64,000 nt of DNA from NCBI RefSeq assembly GCF_900177725.1, contig NZ_FXAT01000003.1, forward strand, positions 62,001 through 126,000, in the 5' to 3' direction. How positions within the stretch are numbered: the first letter of the stretch is position 1; the number at the start of each line of letters is the position of its first letter. The DNA is from Paraburkholderia susongensis (lineage in GTDB: Bacteria > Pseudomonadota > Gammaproteobacteria > Burkholderiales > Burkholderiaceae). The notes under the pieces are model-generated. The model made no database searches, was not told where the DNA came from, and saw nothing but the letters and a program-made list of their open reading frames with translations. The position numbers and the translations under genes were made by a program. Positions 27,984 through 36,631 of this stretch are shown piece by piece.

Positions 27984-28601
27984 TCAATCAAGCAGCAGCT
28001 TGATGTCATGCACCCACGGCGTCGCGCCCTGACCATCGCGCGCGAACAGACGCAGCTTGCCGTCCGTATCGAACACATAGCTCGCGGCCGTGTGGTCCAT
28101 CGTATAGCTGTCGGGCGTCTTGCCCGGCACCTTCGCGTAGTAGACGCGGAAGTCCTTCGCGAGCTTGGCAAGCTGCTCCTCGCTGGCCGGGCGCAGGCCG
28201 ACGAAGCTCGGATTGAATGCAGGCACGTATTGCGCGAGCAACTGCGGCGTATCGCGCTCGGGATCGACGGTGACGAAGAGTACCTGCACGCGCTTCGCGT
28301 CTTCCGGGCCGAGTTGCTGCAAGGCCTGCGACAGTTCGGCCATCGTCGTCGGGCAGACGTCCGGGCAATGCGTGTAGCCGAAGAACAGCACCACCACCTT
28401 GCCCTTGTAGTCCGCGAGCGTGCGGATCTTGCCGGACGTGTCGGGCAGCGAGAAATCGCTGGCGAATTGCGTGTTGCCGGTGATGTCGAGATTCGTGAAG
28501 GCCGGCGGTTGCTTGCCGCAGCCTGCCGCGAGCAACGCGCCGCCGAGCGCGCAAGCCATAACAGTGGCGCGCGCGACGCGCGCAAAGCGGTTCTTGAGCA
28601 T
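27984..28601 (-). CDS. SCO1/SenC copper chaperone for cytochrome oxidase
   Basis: 205 residues. A lipoprotein signal peptide (ATVMACALGGALLAAGC) anchors the thioredoxin-fold domain on the periplasmic side. The copper ligands are the CPDVC cysteines in FFGYTHCPDVCPTTM and a histidine in YTMDHTAASYVFD. Sco proteins deliver copper to the CuA centre of CoxB. It is the last gene of the oxidase assembly cluster, four bases after ctaB, so it is probably co-transcribed with ctaA and ctaB. Confidence 0.94.
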   Translation of the reverse strand: MLKNRFARVARATVMACALGGALLAAGCGKQPPAFTNLDITGNTQFASDFSLPDTSGKIRTLADYKGKVVVLFFGYTHCPDVCPTTMAELSQALQQLGPEDAKRVQVLFVTVDPERDTPQLLAQYVPAFNPSFVGLRPASEEQLAKLAKDFRVYYAKVPGKTPDSYTMDHTAASYVFDTDGKLRLFARDGQGATPWVHDIKLLLD

Positions 28602-28605
28602 GGTG

Positions 28606-29511
28606 TTACGCGCCGATCACGACACGTGCGTAGTGATCGATCAGCAGCGCGGCAAACAGCAGCGACAGATAGACGATCGAATAACGGAAGGTTCTGCGCG
28701 CGAGATCGTCCGAATATTTCCGGTAGATCTTCCACGCATAGGCGAGAAACACGGCGCCGAGCAGCACCGCCGCGCCAAGGTAGACGACACCGCTCATGCC
28801 GGAGATGAACGGCATCAGCGTGACCGCGAACAGGATCACCGTGTACAGCAGGATATGCAGGCGCGTGTACTTCTCGCCGTGCGTGTTCGGCAGCATCGGC
28901 AGACCGGCGTTTTCGTAGTCTTTACGGCGATACAGCGCGAGCGCCCAGAAATGCGGCGGCGTCCAGACGAAGATGATCAGCACGAGAATCCACGCATCGC
29001 CCGGCACATGGCCCGTGACCGCGGCCCAGCCGAGCGCCGGCGGCATGGCGCCCGAGGCGCCGCCGATCACGATGTTCTGCGGCGTGGCCGGTTTCAGCAG
29101 CAGCGTATAGATGACCGCATAGCCGACGAAGGTGGCGAGCGTGAGCCACATGGTCAGCGGATTGGCGAACGTGTAGAGCGTCCACATGCCGAGGCCGCCG
29201 AGCACGGCCGAGAACAGCAGGATCTGCACGGTGGTGATTTCGCCGCGCGCGGACGGGCGCCACGAGGTGCGGCGCATCTTGGCGTCGATCTGCTGCTCGA
29301 CGAGACAGTTGATTGCGAACGCGGCGCCCGCGAGCAGCCAGATGCCGACGGTGCCGCCGATCAGCACGGCCCACGGGACCATGCCGGGCGTCGACAGGAA
29401 CATGCCGATGACGGCGCAGAACACGGCGAGTTGCGTGACGCGCGGCTTCGTCAGGGCGATGTATTGGGAAACCCGGTTGCCGGGAGTTTGGGAGAGTGTC
29501 GTGCTGTCCAT
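28606..29511 (-). CDS. ctaB: Protoheme IX farnesyltransferase (heme O synthase)
   Basis: 301 residues, a polytopic UbiA-family prenyltransferase (CyoE/CtaB). The first Asp-rich motif region is [19 protein letters not shown], and the second region includes [19 protein letters not shown]. It adds a farnesyl chain to heme B to make heme O, the substrate of CtaA. The ATG at 29511 is used; a GTG at 29520 is also in frame and would overlap the ctaA stop. ctaA ends five bases upstream, so translation is probably coupled. Confidence 0.96.
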   Translation of the reverse strand: MDSTTLSQTPGNRVSQYIALTKPRVTQLAVFCAVIGMFLSTPGMVPWAVLIGGTVGIWLLAGAAFAINCLVEQQIDAKMRRTSWRPSARGEITTVQILLFSAVLGGLGMWTLYTFANPLTMWLTLATFVGYAVIYTLLLKPATPQNIVIGGASGAMPPALGWAAVTGHVPGDAWILVLIIFVWTPPHFWALALYRRKDYENAGLPMLPNTHGEKYTRLHILLYTVILFAVTLMPFISGMSGVVYLGAAVLLGAVFLAYAWKIYRKYSDDLARRTFRYSIVYLSLLFAALLIDHYARVVIGA

Positions 29512-29516
29512 GTGAG

Positions 29517-30626
29517 TCACGCTGGCGCGGCATCGCGCGCAGGGAACACGGCGCGGCCGGGACGGCTATAAGCGATCCGAAAGTTTAACATAACGAGCAG
29601 CAGCAGCAGGATCGCGGCGCCGCCGTTATGGGCGACCGCAATCGGCAGCGGCCACTGCAGCACGATGTTCGACAGCCCCGTGATGAACTGGATCAGCACC
29701 ACCAGCAGCACGCCGTTCGCGGGCCGCCGCAGCGACTCGAAGCGGCGCATTTTCAGCGCGAACCACACGAGATAGGCGATCACGACGAACGCGAACGTGC
29801 GATGCGTCCAGTGAATCGCGACGAGCGCGTCCTGCGTGATGACGTCGCCGTCGCCGGTCATGCCGAGCGCACGCCACAGGTGGAAGCCGTGCGCGAAGTC
29901 CATCGGCGGAATCCATTGGCCGTTGCAGGTCGGGAAGTCGGTGCACGCGAGCACCGCGTAGTTCGTGCTGACCCAGCCGCCGAGCGCGATCTGCAGCACC
30001 AGCAGCGCGAGACCGGCGAGCGCCGCCGCGCGCCAGCGCGCGGCCTCGGGCTCGTAGGCGGGCAGCGGAGTGAGCCGCGCGGCGAGCCAGCCGAGCGTGC
30101 CGAGCAGCGCGAGGCCGAGCAGCAGATGCGTCGTCACGATGATCGGTTGCAGCTTCATCGTCACGGTCCATGCGCCGAATGCCCCCTGCACCACGATCAG
30201 CAGCAGCAGCGAGGTCGGCCACCACGGCGACACATGCAGCGGACGGCGCTTGATGCGTGCGGTCCACGCAATGACCGTCTGCGCGATGATCAGCACGCCG
30301 ATCGCCATCGCGAAATAGCGGTGGATCATTTCGATCCACGCCTTGGTCATGCTGACGGGCCCGGTCGGCATCGCCTGATAAGCGGCGGAAATCGCCGCAT
30401 GCGCGATGAACGGCGACGACGTGCCATAGCAGCCCGGCCAGTCCGGGCAGCCGAGGCCCGAATCGGTGAGACGCGTGAAGCCGCCGAACATCACGAGATC
30501 GAGCGTGAGGAAGGTGGTAAGCCAGACCAGCTTGCGAAATTTGTTGTCGTCGGCCTTGACCCACACATAGGACAGCGGCAACAACGCGATACACAAGCCG
30601 ATCAGGGCCAGTTGCAATACGAACAT
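29517..30626 (-). CDS. ctaA: Heme A synthase (COX15/CtaA)
   Basis: 369 residues with about eight membrane helices. The family segments [34 protein letters not shown] (His ligand) and [12 protein letters not shown] are present. It oxidises the methyl group of heme O to a formyl, giving heme A for the aa3 oxidase. It belongs to the long proteobacterial type. The next upstream gene, an SCO-like protein, ends 22 bases before it. Confidence 0.96.
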   Translation of the reverse strand: MFVLQLALIGLCIALLPLSYVWVKADDNKFRKLVWLTTFLTLDLVMFGGFTRLTDSGLGCPDWPGCYGTSSPFIAHAAISAAYQAMPTGPVSMTKAWIEMIHRYFAMAIGVLIIAQTVIAWTARIKRRPLHVSPWWPTSLLLLIVVQGAFGAWTVTMKLQPIIVTTHLLLGLALLGTLGWLAARLTPLPAYEPEAARWRAAALAGLALLVLQIALGGWVSTNYAVLACTDFPTCNGQWIPPMDFAHGFHLWRALGMTGDGDVITQDALVAIHWTHRTFAFVVIAYLVWFALKMRRFESLRRPANGVLLVVLIQFITGLSNIVLQWPLPIAVAHNGGAAILLLLLVMLNFRIAYSRPGRAVFPARDAAPA

Positions 30627-30648
30627 CTTTCTTACCCTGGTTGCGGCA

Positions 30649-31311
30649 TCAGCCGATGCTCGACCATTTGAGCAGTTTGGTCACGTCACCCTTGATCTTG
30701 CTCGGGTTCGGATCTTTCGGAAAACGCATCATCAGGTTGCCGTTCGGATCGACCATGAAGATATGGTCGCTGAGCTGCGTGCCGGCGTCGACGGGCAGCC
30801 ACGCGGCCACCTGTGCCGGGTCGGCGATCAGCATGTTGGTGTCGGGGTAGGCGGTTTGTATCACGTCGGCGACCTTGTCTGCGTCGGTGCGCAGCCACAC
30901 TTCTACGACGCGCTCACGTTCCGGGCCTTGGGCTGCGCGGATTTGTCGCATGAAGTAGAGCTTCGTGACGCACGCTTTGTCGCACGCACTGCTGTCGACC
31001 GAGACCATGAGCCAGCGGCCGCGCAGCGAGGCGAGCTTGATTGGCTTGCCGTCCTCGCCGGTGACCACGAGCGAGCCGGGAATCGGCCGCTGCGGCTCGA
31101 TCAGCGTGCCATAGCTCGTGCTGCCGCCGGTGGGCTTGACCACGTAGTACATGAAATACGACACGGCGATCGGCGCCGCGCCGATGATCACCAGCAGCAG
31201 CAGAATCCAGCGGCCGCGCCGCCACGAGCCCGTGCCGTTGGGCTGGCCGGGGATCGCTTTCGCGGTGGCGGGTTTGCCGGCTTGCGGCGAACGGGGAGTT
31301 TGAGTCGACAC
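30649..31311 (-). CDS. SCO-like membrane-anchored protein of the oxidase cluster
   Basis: 220 residues: a cytoplasmic Pro/Gly-rich N-terminus, one membrane helix (WILLLLVIIGAAPIAVSYFM) and a periplasmic domain. That domain, with GRWLMVSVDSSACDKACVTK and SDHIFMVDPNGNLMMRFP, looks like a divergent thioredoxin/Sco fold. It has a C-x3-C pair, as Sco has, but no clear third histidine ligand. It is a regular member of this cluster in Burkholderiales and probably helps oxidase copper or redox assembly; that role is inferred from place. The start is GTG 31311 with AGAGG seven bases upstream. Confidence 0.8.
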   Translation of the reverse strand: MSTQTPRSPQAGKPATAKAIPGQPNGTGSWRRGRWILLLLVIIGAAPIAVSYFMYYVVKPTGGSTSYGTLIEPQRPIPGSLVVTGEDGKPIKLASLRGRWLMVSVDSSACDKACVTKLYFMRQIRAAQGPERERVVEVWLRTDADKVADVIQTAYPDTNMLIADPAQVAAWLPVDAGTQLSDHIFMVDPNGNLMMRFPKDPNPSKIKGDVTKLLKWSSIG

Positions 31312-31398
31312 TACAGAACCTCTTCTCTTTCAATGATTTCGCGGTTGCCGGGCTGTTGGCGCGCGGCGGCTCGCACATGCACCACCGCATGCACCACA

Positions 31399-32115
31399 TC
31401 ACGCGCCCGGCACCTGCTCTTTTCTCGCCGCACGGCGCGCGGCATACAAACCGAACGCGAGCGCCGCGGCGGCCATACCCCACCACTGGAGCATGTAGCC
31501 ATAGTTGCGCTCGACACCGGTGGTCGGCGCGGGCCAGTCGCGTACCAGTTTGTCGCCGTCGTCGCTCATTTGCTGGATCACGAACGATTGCAGCGGCAGC
31601 CCCGTTTCCGCGGCATACGCGGCGACATCGAGATTCTGCCGGATCCGCTGATGCGCGGCCGAGCCGCCCTGCCCCAACTCGAACGCGCGCGACGCATCGG
31701 CCCGCGCAATCCCTTCGATCTCGACCTCGCCTTGCGGCGTGGTATACGGCGCGATGGTCTCGCGGTTGCTCATGTTGCGCGGCAGCCAGCCGCGATTGAC
31801 CAGCACGTAGCCGCCGTCGGTCAGTTTAAAAGGCATCACGACGTAAAAGCCCGGCTGGTCGTTATAGGGACGATTATCGAGGTACACGACCTTGTCCGCG
31901 ACGAAACTGCCGCGCGCCTTCACGCGATGAAATTCGACGTCCTTCAGCGCAACCGGCGCGGCGCTCACCGGCGATGCGGGCGCGTTCTCGAATTGCGTGA
32001 TGCGCGCCTCGAGCGCTTCCTTCTGATGCGCGCGGTCGCGCTGCCAGAAACCGAGCCGCACCGTCACGACGACCACCAGCAGGATCAGCAGCGCGGGAAT
32101 CAGGCGAAACTTCAT
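31399..32115 (-). CDS. SURF1-family cytochrome oxidase assembly protein
   Basis: 238 residues with one helix at each end (LIPALLILLVVVVTVRLGFW and GYMLQWWGMAAAALAFGLYA). The family segments FYVVMPFKLTDGGYVLVNRG and ERNYGYMLQW lie in the loop between. SURF1/ShyI helps insert heme A into subunit I. The ATG 32115 is chosen because GGAG lies eight bases upstream; a GTG at 32124 is in frame. It is divergent from the DUF2909 gene. Confidence 0.92.
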   Translation of the reverse strand: MKFRLIPALLILLVVVVTVRLGFWQRDRAHQKEALEARITQFENAPASPVSAAPVALKDVEFHRVKARGSFVADKVVYLDNRPYNDQPGFYVVMPFKLTDGGYVLVNRGWLPRNMSNRETIAPYTTPQGEVEIEGIARADASRAFELGQGGSAAHQRIRQNLDVAAYAAETGLPLQSFVIQQMSDDGDKLVRDWPAPTTGVERNYGYMLQWWGMAAAALAFGLYAARRAARKEQVPGA

Positions 32116-32226
32116 CGCACGCACTCCGTGATCGCATCGAGAGTCACCGGCAACCCACGGCAGATGCTCGCACGCGGTGCGATAATGAGCGTCTTGCCAC
32201 TTCGCTTTCCGGTTTCAGTTGGTTCC

Positions 32227-32436
32227 ATGCACATTATCGTTCCCATCGCCTTTGCTCTAATCATCGCCAGCATGGTGTCGGCGCTGTATTTCATGATGCA
32301 CGACAAAGGCAAAACCAAGCGGATGGTCTGGTCGCTCGCCACGCGGGTGGGCCTGTCGATCTCGTTGTTCCTGTTCATCCTGTTCGCGCACTGGATGGGC
32401 TGGATTCAGTCGACCGGAATTCCTTACGGGCGCTGA
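32227..32436 (+). CDS. Twin-helix small membrane protein (DUF2909)
   Basis: 69 residues with two membrane helices (IIVPIAFALIIASMVSALYF and VGLSISLFLFILFAHWMGWI) joined by a basic loop DKGKTKRMVWSLATR. It resembles the DUF2909 proteins found beside oxidase genes in Betaproteobacteria. It is the only gene of the 27.9-38.8 kb cluster on the plus strand, lying between coxC and surf1. Its function is unknown; helping oxidase assembly is a guess from context. Confidence 0.82.
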   Translation: MHIIVPIAFALIIASMVSALYFMMHDKGKTKRMVWSLATRVGLSISLFLFILFAHWMGWIQSTGIPYGR

Positions 32437-32756
32437 GTCTGGCGCGCTAAAAGCGGCGCGCTGGATGCTGGTCTGCCGGGGCTCGTCTGCTGCTCGTCTG
32501 CTGCGTCAGTCCGCAAAATCCGGGTCGTCGATCTTGCGCATCGACTCCGCGGCACGGATCCTGATGCATCAGGCTTCAGACCACTCACGTCCCGAACGTC
32601 AGCAGCGAATTTCCGCGCCGCCAAACAAAACGCCGCCCCGACAGGTCGAGGGCGGCGCTGCACATACTTTGCATACTGCTCGTGCGCGCCGCCCGAAGGG
32701 CATTGCGCAAACGGCGCGCGCGTTCCGGCCAGCCGATGCGCGCGAGCCGGGCTGCG
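32437..32756. other. Gap between the DUF2909 gene and coxC
   Basis: 320 bases; the only structure I can support is the coxC terminator at 32625-32657. Short open frames here look like chance. Confidence 0.6.
32625..32657 (-). terminator. Terminator after coxC
   Basis: CGCCGCCC (32631-32638) pairs with GGGCGGCG (32650-32657). Read on the minus strand, the hairpin is followed by TTTTGTTTGG. It would end the coxB-to-coxC transcript, so surf1 and the downstream genes probably have their own promoter. Confidence 0.75.
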
Positions 32757-33614
32757 TTACAGCCAGTACACGACGACGTACAGCCCGAGCCACACGACGT
32801 CCACGAAGTGCCAGTACCAGGCCGCGCCTTCGAACGCGAAGTGATGCTCAGCCGTGAAGTGACCACGGATCAGACGCGCCAGCACCACAGCGAGCATCGT
32901 GCCGCCGAGGAACACGTGGAAGCCGTGGAAGCCCGTCAGCAGGAAGAACGTCGAACCGTAGATGCCCGACGCCAGCGTCAGATTCAGCTCGTTATACGCG
33001 TGGAAATATTCGAAGCCCTGCAGGAACAGGAAGCACACGCCCAGCACGAGCGTGGCGGCCAGCCAGGCGATCGCCTTCGTGCGATGGTTGTCGCGCAGCG
33101 CATGGTGCGAAACCGTCAGCGTCGCGCCCGAAGACAACAGCAGCGCCGTATTGATGGTAGGCACCGGCCACGGCTGCATCGACTTGTAGGTCGACACCAG
33201 ATTCGCGGGACCGTTGTTCGGCCACACCGCAGAGAAATCCGGCCAGATCAGCTTGTAGTCGAGGCTGCCGAGCTGATGCAGCGCAATTTCGCGGGCATAG
33301 AAGAGCGCGCCGAAAAACGCGCCGAAGAACATCACTTCGGAGAAGATGAACCAGCTCATGCTCCAGCGATACGAGCGGTCGACGTTCTTGCCGTACATAC
33401 CGCCTTCCGATTCGGCGATCGCGTCGCCGAACCAGTGCCAAAGCGTAAAGAGCAGCCACAACAAACCCGCGAAGACGCCGATCGGCGCCCAGCTCTGTTC
33501 GTTGATCCAGGCCGCAAGCGATCCGAGCATGACCAGCAACCCGGCAGCGGCGCTGATCGGATGCCGCGACGGATGCGGTACGAAATAGTACGGGCTCTCG
33601 TTTTGACCGCTCAT
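32757..33614 (-). CDS. coxC: Cytochrome c oxidase subunit III
   Basis: 285 residues with seven membrane helices. Family marks include YYFVPHPSRHPISAAAG, MSWFIFSEVMFFGAFFGALF and the C-terminal WYWHFVDVVWLGLYVVVYWL. Subunit III stabilises the aa3 oxidase core and its proton uptake. The ATG 33614 follows GTGGAGAATCAAGA. It lies downstream of ctaG and DUF2970 in the cox operon. Confidence 0.97.
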   Translation of the reverse strand: MSGQNESPYYFVPHPSRHPISAAAGLLVMLGSLAAWINEQSWAPIGVFAGLLWLLFTLWHWFGDAIAESEGGMYGKNVDRSYRWSMSWFIFSEVMFFGAFFGALFYAREIALHQLGSLDYKLIWPDFSAVWPNNGPANLVSTYKSMQPWPVPTINTALLLSSGATLTVSHHALRDNHRTKAIAWLAATLVLGVCFLFLQGFEYFHAYNELNLTLASGIYGSTFFLLTGFHGFHVFLGGTMLAVVLARLIRGHFTAEHHFAFEGAAWYWHFVDVVWLGLYVVVYWL

Positions 33615-33781
33615 TCTTGATTCTCCACTTCAGTCCAGTTGTTCCGGAATCTCCGGCTGTATCTTCGGCGGCGCGTCGATACCGCACCGCTTCACTCTAA
33701 TTCGTGGGCTCTGCTGCTCCCGCTTTTGCCACGCTCGCCACGCTTCGTTCCGCTCCCGCGCTGCCTGCGCAAGCACGCGCC

Positions 33782-33991
33782 CTACCCCACCACGGCGCGC
33801 ACGACGAGAATCAGCACGCCGATAAAAACCGCCGCACCGATCAGCGCCGCCGCGACCACATGCAGCGGATTGAGCTGCGCGGCGTCCGCTTCCAGATCGC
33901 GCCGCTTGCGCACGCCGAAAAACGACCAGAACACAGCGCGCATCGATTGCCCGAAACTGCTTTTGCGCGGACTGCTGCCGTTATCGCTCAT
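33782..33991 (-). CDS. DUF2970 single-helix protein
   Basis: 69 residues: a basic N-terminus (SFGQSMRAVFWSFFGVRKRR) and one C-terminal helix (HVVAAALIGAAVFIGVLILV). DUF2970 proteins sit between ctaG and coxC in Betaproteobacteria. The biochemical role is unknown; membership in the oxidase assembly set is inferred from conserved position. It is followed by 167 bases with no clear element before coxC. Confidence 0.85.
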   Translation of the reverse strand: MSDNGSSPRKSSFGQSMRAVFWSFFGVRKRRDLEADAAQLNPLHVVAAALIGAAVFIGVLILVVRAVVG

Positions 33992-34026
33992 CTCGTCCCG
34001 TCTTTCTTCGTCAACGGCTTACGCCG

Positions 34027-34641
34027 TCAGATCGGTCTGGCGGAGTTTGCCGCCGTATTTGCCGTGGGCGCCGCGCTGTCCGCGTTTGCCGCCGCCGGCG
34101 TGTCCAGTTCGAAGAACGTATACGACAGCGTGATCGTTTTCACGTCCTTCGGCAACTTCGTGTCTACCACGAACACCACCGGCATCCGCTTCGTTTCGTT
34201 CGCTTTCAACATCTGCTGCGTGAAGCAGAAACACTCGATCTTCCTGAAGTACTCGGTCGCCTGCTTCGGCGCGTAGCTCGGAATGGCCTGCGCGCGAATC
34301 GAGCGCGCCTGTTCGTTGCTGACTTCGTACATCACCGTCGTCACTTCGCCCGGATGCACGTCGAGACTGCGCTGCTCCGGCTTGAAGCCCAGCGGGCCGC
34401 GCGCGTTCGCATCGAATTCGATCGAAATCGTGCGGCTCATGTCGACCTGCGTGTTCTTCGCTTCGCGCGCCGAGACATCGCGCTGCACGAGGTTATTGAT
34501 ACCGGTGATCTGACAGATCGCGCGATACATCGGCACCAGCGCGAAACCGAACCCGAACATCATCACGGCGACGACGCACAGCTTGACCAGCATCGAACGG
34601 TTGAAAGAGCGGTCGGCCGGAGCCGGCGTTTGCGTCGACAT
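34027..34641 (-). CDS. ctaG: Cytochrome c oxidase assembly protein CtaG (Cox11)
   Basis: 204 residues: one N-terminal helix (LVKLCVVAVMMFGFGFALVP) and a periplasmic immunoglobulin-like copper domain with the Cox11 motif ECFCFTQQ. It supplies copper to the CuB centre of subunit I. The ATG 34641 (MSTQTPAPADRSF) follows TTGAGGATTGAA. The tail after the domain is Ala/Asn-rich. It stands between the 45-aa protein and DUF2970. Confidence 0.95.
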   Translation of the reverse strand: MSTQTPAPADRSFNRSMLVKLCVVAVMMFGFGFALVPMYRAICQITGINNLVQRDVSAREAKNTQVDMSRTISIEFDANARGPLGFKPEQRSLDVHPGEVTTVMYEVSNEQARSIRAQAIPSYAPKQATEYFRKIECFCFTQQMLKANETKRMPVVFVVDTKLPKDVKTITLSYTFFELDTPAAANADSAAPTANTAANSARPI

Positions 34642-34712
34642 TTCAATCCTCAACAAACCTGCAAGCAGACTTCAACGGTTGCGGCCGTGGCGTCTGCGTC
34701 AACCCAAACCGG

Positions 34713-34850
34713 TCAGCTACTAAACCAGCACTGCTTGACGATGACGCTCGCGAAAAACAACGCCGCAATCGTGAACATCACAAACCCTATCCGCCTGTTC
34801 CCCGCGCGAATCTGCTCCGGCGTACGTCTTTCCTGTGGATTGCGCGTCAT
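34713..34850 (-). CDS. Small cytochrome oxidase assembly protein (45 aa)
   Basis: 45 residues: a polar head MTRNPQERRTPEQIRAGNRR and one helix IGFVMFTIAALFFASVIVKQ. It resembles the short cytochrome oxidase assembly proteins encoded between ctaD and ctaG in Burkholderiales. The ATG 34850 is used; upstream residues in the open frame have no homology. It may be a Cox subunit IV-like or assembly helper, but the sequence alone does not say. Confidence 0.78.
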   Translation of the reverse strand: MTRNPQERRTPEQIRAGNRRIGFVMFTIAALFFASVIVKQCWFSS

Positions 34851-34973
34851 GCTCGACTTTCTGAATGCTGTTCGTGACTGACAAGGCCGCCCTCGTGGCT
34901 GCCTCTCGAGGCGCCGGACTCGGGCGAGCGGCATGTCGCGCCGCCGGAATCCGGCACTTCGCCAAAAGAATGC

Positions 34974-36587
34974 TTACTCGACGGTCGGCGGATGCTCGAA
35001 CGTGTGGAACGGAGCCGGGCTCGGCACGGTCCACTCGAGACCCGTTGCGCCGTCCCACGGCTTGTCGCCCGCTTCCACGTGCTCACCGCCGCCACGATAG
35101 GCCGGCAGCGCCACCGCGAACAGGAAGTAGACCTGCGACAGACCGAAGCCGAATGCGCCGATCGAGATCACCTGATTCCAGTCGGTGAACTGCGCCGGGT
35201 AGTCCGCATAACGACGCGGCATGCCTGCGAGACCGACGAAGTGCATCGGCAGGAACGCGAGGTTGAAGAAGAACATCGACGCCCAGAAGTGAATCTTGCC
35301 GCGCGTTTCGTTGTACATCCAGCCGGTCCACTTCGGTGACCAGTAGTACCACCCGGAGAACAGCGCGAATAGCGAACCCGCCACCAGCACGTAATGGAAA
35401 TGCGCGACCACGAAATAGGTGCCGTGATACTGGATGTCGAGCGGCGCCATGGCGAGCATCAGACCCGACAGACCGCCGAACGTGAACACGATCAGGAAGC
35501 CCACCGCGAACAGCATCGGTGTTTCGAAGGAGAGCGAACCGCGCCACATCGTCGCAACCCAGTTGAACACCTTCACGCCGGTCGGCACGGCGATCAGCAT
35601 CGTCGCGTACATGAAGAACAGCTGACCCGTCACCGGCATGCCCGTTGCGAACATGTGGTGCGCCCAGACCATGAACGACAGGATCGCGATCGACGACGTG
35701 GCGTACACCATCGAGCTATAGCCGAACAGCGGCTTGCGCGAGAACGCCGGGATCACCTGCGACACGATCCCGAACGCCGGCAAGATCATGATGTACACCT
35801 CGGGGTGCCCGAAGAACCAGAAGATGTGCTGGTACATGACCGGGTCGCCGCCGCCCGCCGCATTGAAGAACGACGTGCCGAAGTGGCGGTCGAACAGCAC
35901 CATCGTGATCGCCCCCGCCAGAACCGGCATCACGGCGATCAGCAGGTACGCGGTGATGAGCCACGTCCACACGAACATCGGCATCTTCATCAGCGTGAGG
36001 CCGGGTGCGCGCATGTTCAGGATCGTCACGACGATGTTGATGCCGCCCATGATCGACGAAGCGCCCATCAGGTGGATCGCGAAAATCGCGAAGTCCATGC
36101 CCGGGCCCATCTGCGTGGAGAGCGGCGCGTAGAGCGTCCAGCCCGCGGCGGTCGCGCCGCCAGGAGCGAAGAACGAACCCACGAGCAGCACGGCAGCCAC
36201 CGGCAGCAGCCAGAAGCTGAAGTTGTTCATGCGCGCGAAGGCCATGTCCGATGCGCCGATCTGCAGCGGCACCATCCAGTTCGCGAAGCCGACGAACGCC
36301 GGCATGATCGCGCCGAACACCATGATCAGCCCGTGCATGGTGGTCAACTGGTTGAAGAACTCGGGACGCATGATCTGCAGCCCAGGCTCGAACAGCTCGG
36401 CACGGATCATCAGCGCCATCACGCCCCCGGACAGGAACATGGTGAACGAGAAGATCAGGTACAGCGTACCGATGTCCTTGTGATTGGTTGCGAACAGCCA
36501 ACGACGCCAACCGTGCGGCGTTTCGTGGGCATGGTCGCCGTGCACGTGCTCGTGGCCCGCGACTACATCGTGTCCGATGCTAGACAT
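34974..36587 (-). CDS. ctaD: Cytochrome c oxidase subunit I (aa3 type)
   Basis: 537 residues, twelve membrane helices, carrying heme a, heme a3 and CuB. The cross-linked His-Tyr pair is in WFFGHPEVYIMILPAFG, the CuB histidines in FMVWAHHMFATG, and the heme ligand region in YFVVAHFHYVLVAGS. The ATG 36587 follows TAGGAGATTGTC. It lies between coxB and the small assembly protein. Together with CoxB and CoxC it reduces oxygen with electrons from cytochrome c and pumps protons. Confidence 0.98.
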   Translation of the reverse strand: MSSIGHDVVAGHEHVHGDHAHETPHGWRRWLFATNHKDIGTLYLIFSFTMFLSGGVMALMIRAELFEPGLQIMRPEFFNQLTTMHGLIMVFGAIMPAFVGFANWMVPLQIGASDMAFARMNNFSFWLLPVAAVLLVGSFFAPGGATAAGWTLYAPLSTQMGPGMDFAIFAIHLMGASSIMGGINIVVTILNMRAPGLTLMKMPMFVWTWLITAYLLIAVMPVLAGAITMVLFDRHFGTSFFNAAGGGDPVMYQHIFWFFGHPEVYIMILPAFGIVSQVIPAFSRKPLFGYSSMVYATSSIAILSFMVWAHHMFATGMPVTGQLFFMYATMLIAVPTGVKVFNWVATMWRGSLSFETPMLFAVGFLIVFTFGGLSGLMLAMAPLDIQYHGTYFVVAHFHYVLVAGSLFALFSGWYYWSPKWTGWMYNETRGKIHFWASMFFFNLAFLPMHFVGLAGMPRRYADYPAQFTDWNQVISIGAFGFGLSQVYFLFAVALPAYRGGGEHVEAGDKPWDGATGLEWTVPSPAPFHTFEHPPTVE

Positions 36588-36631
36588 GACAATCTCCTAA
36601 AGCGAATTCTGCGGTGCTGACCATGAACACG

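Noticed and set aside
32424..32663. A 79-codon minus-strand frame before the coxC terminator
   Set aside because: It runs through the terminator hairpin and overlaps the DUF2909 stop; there is no ribosome site.
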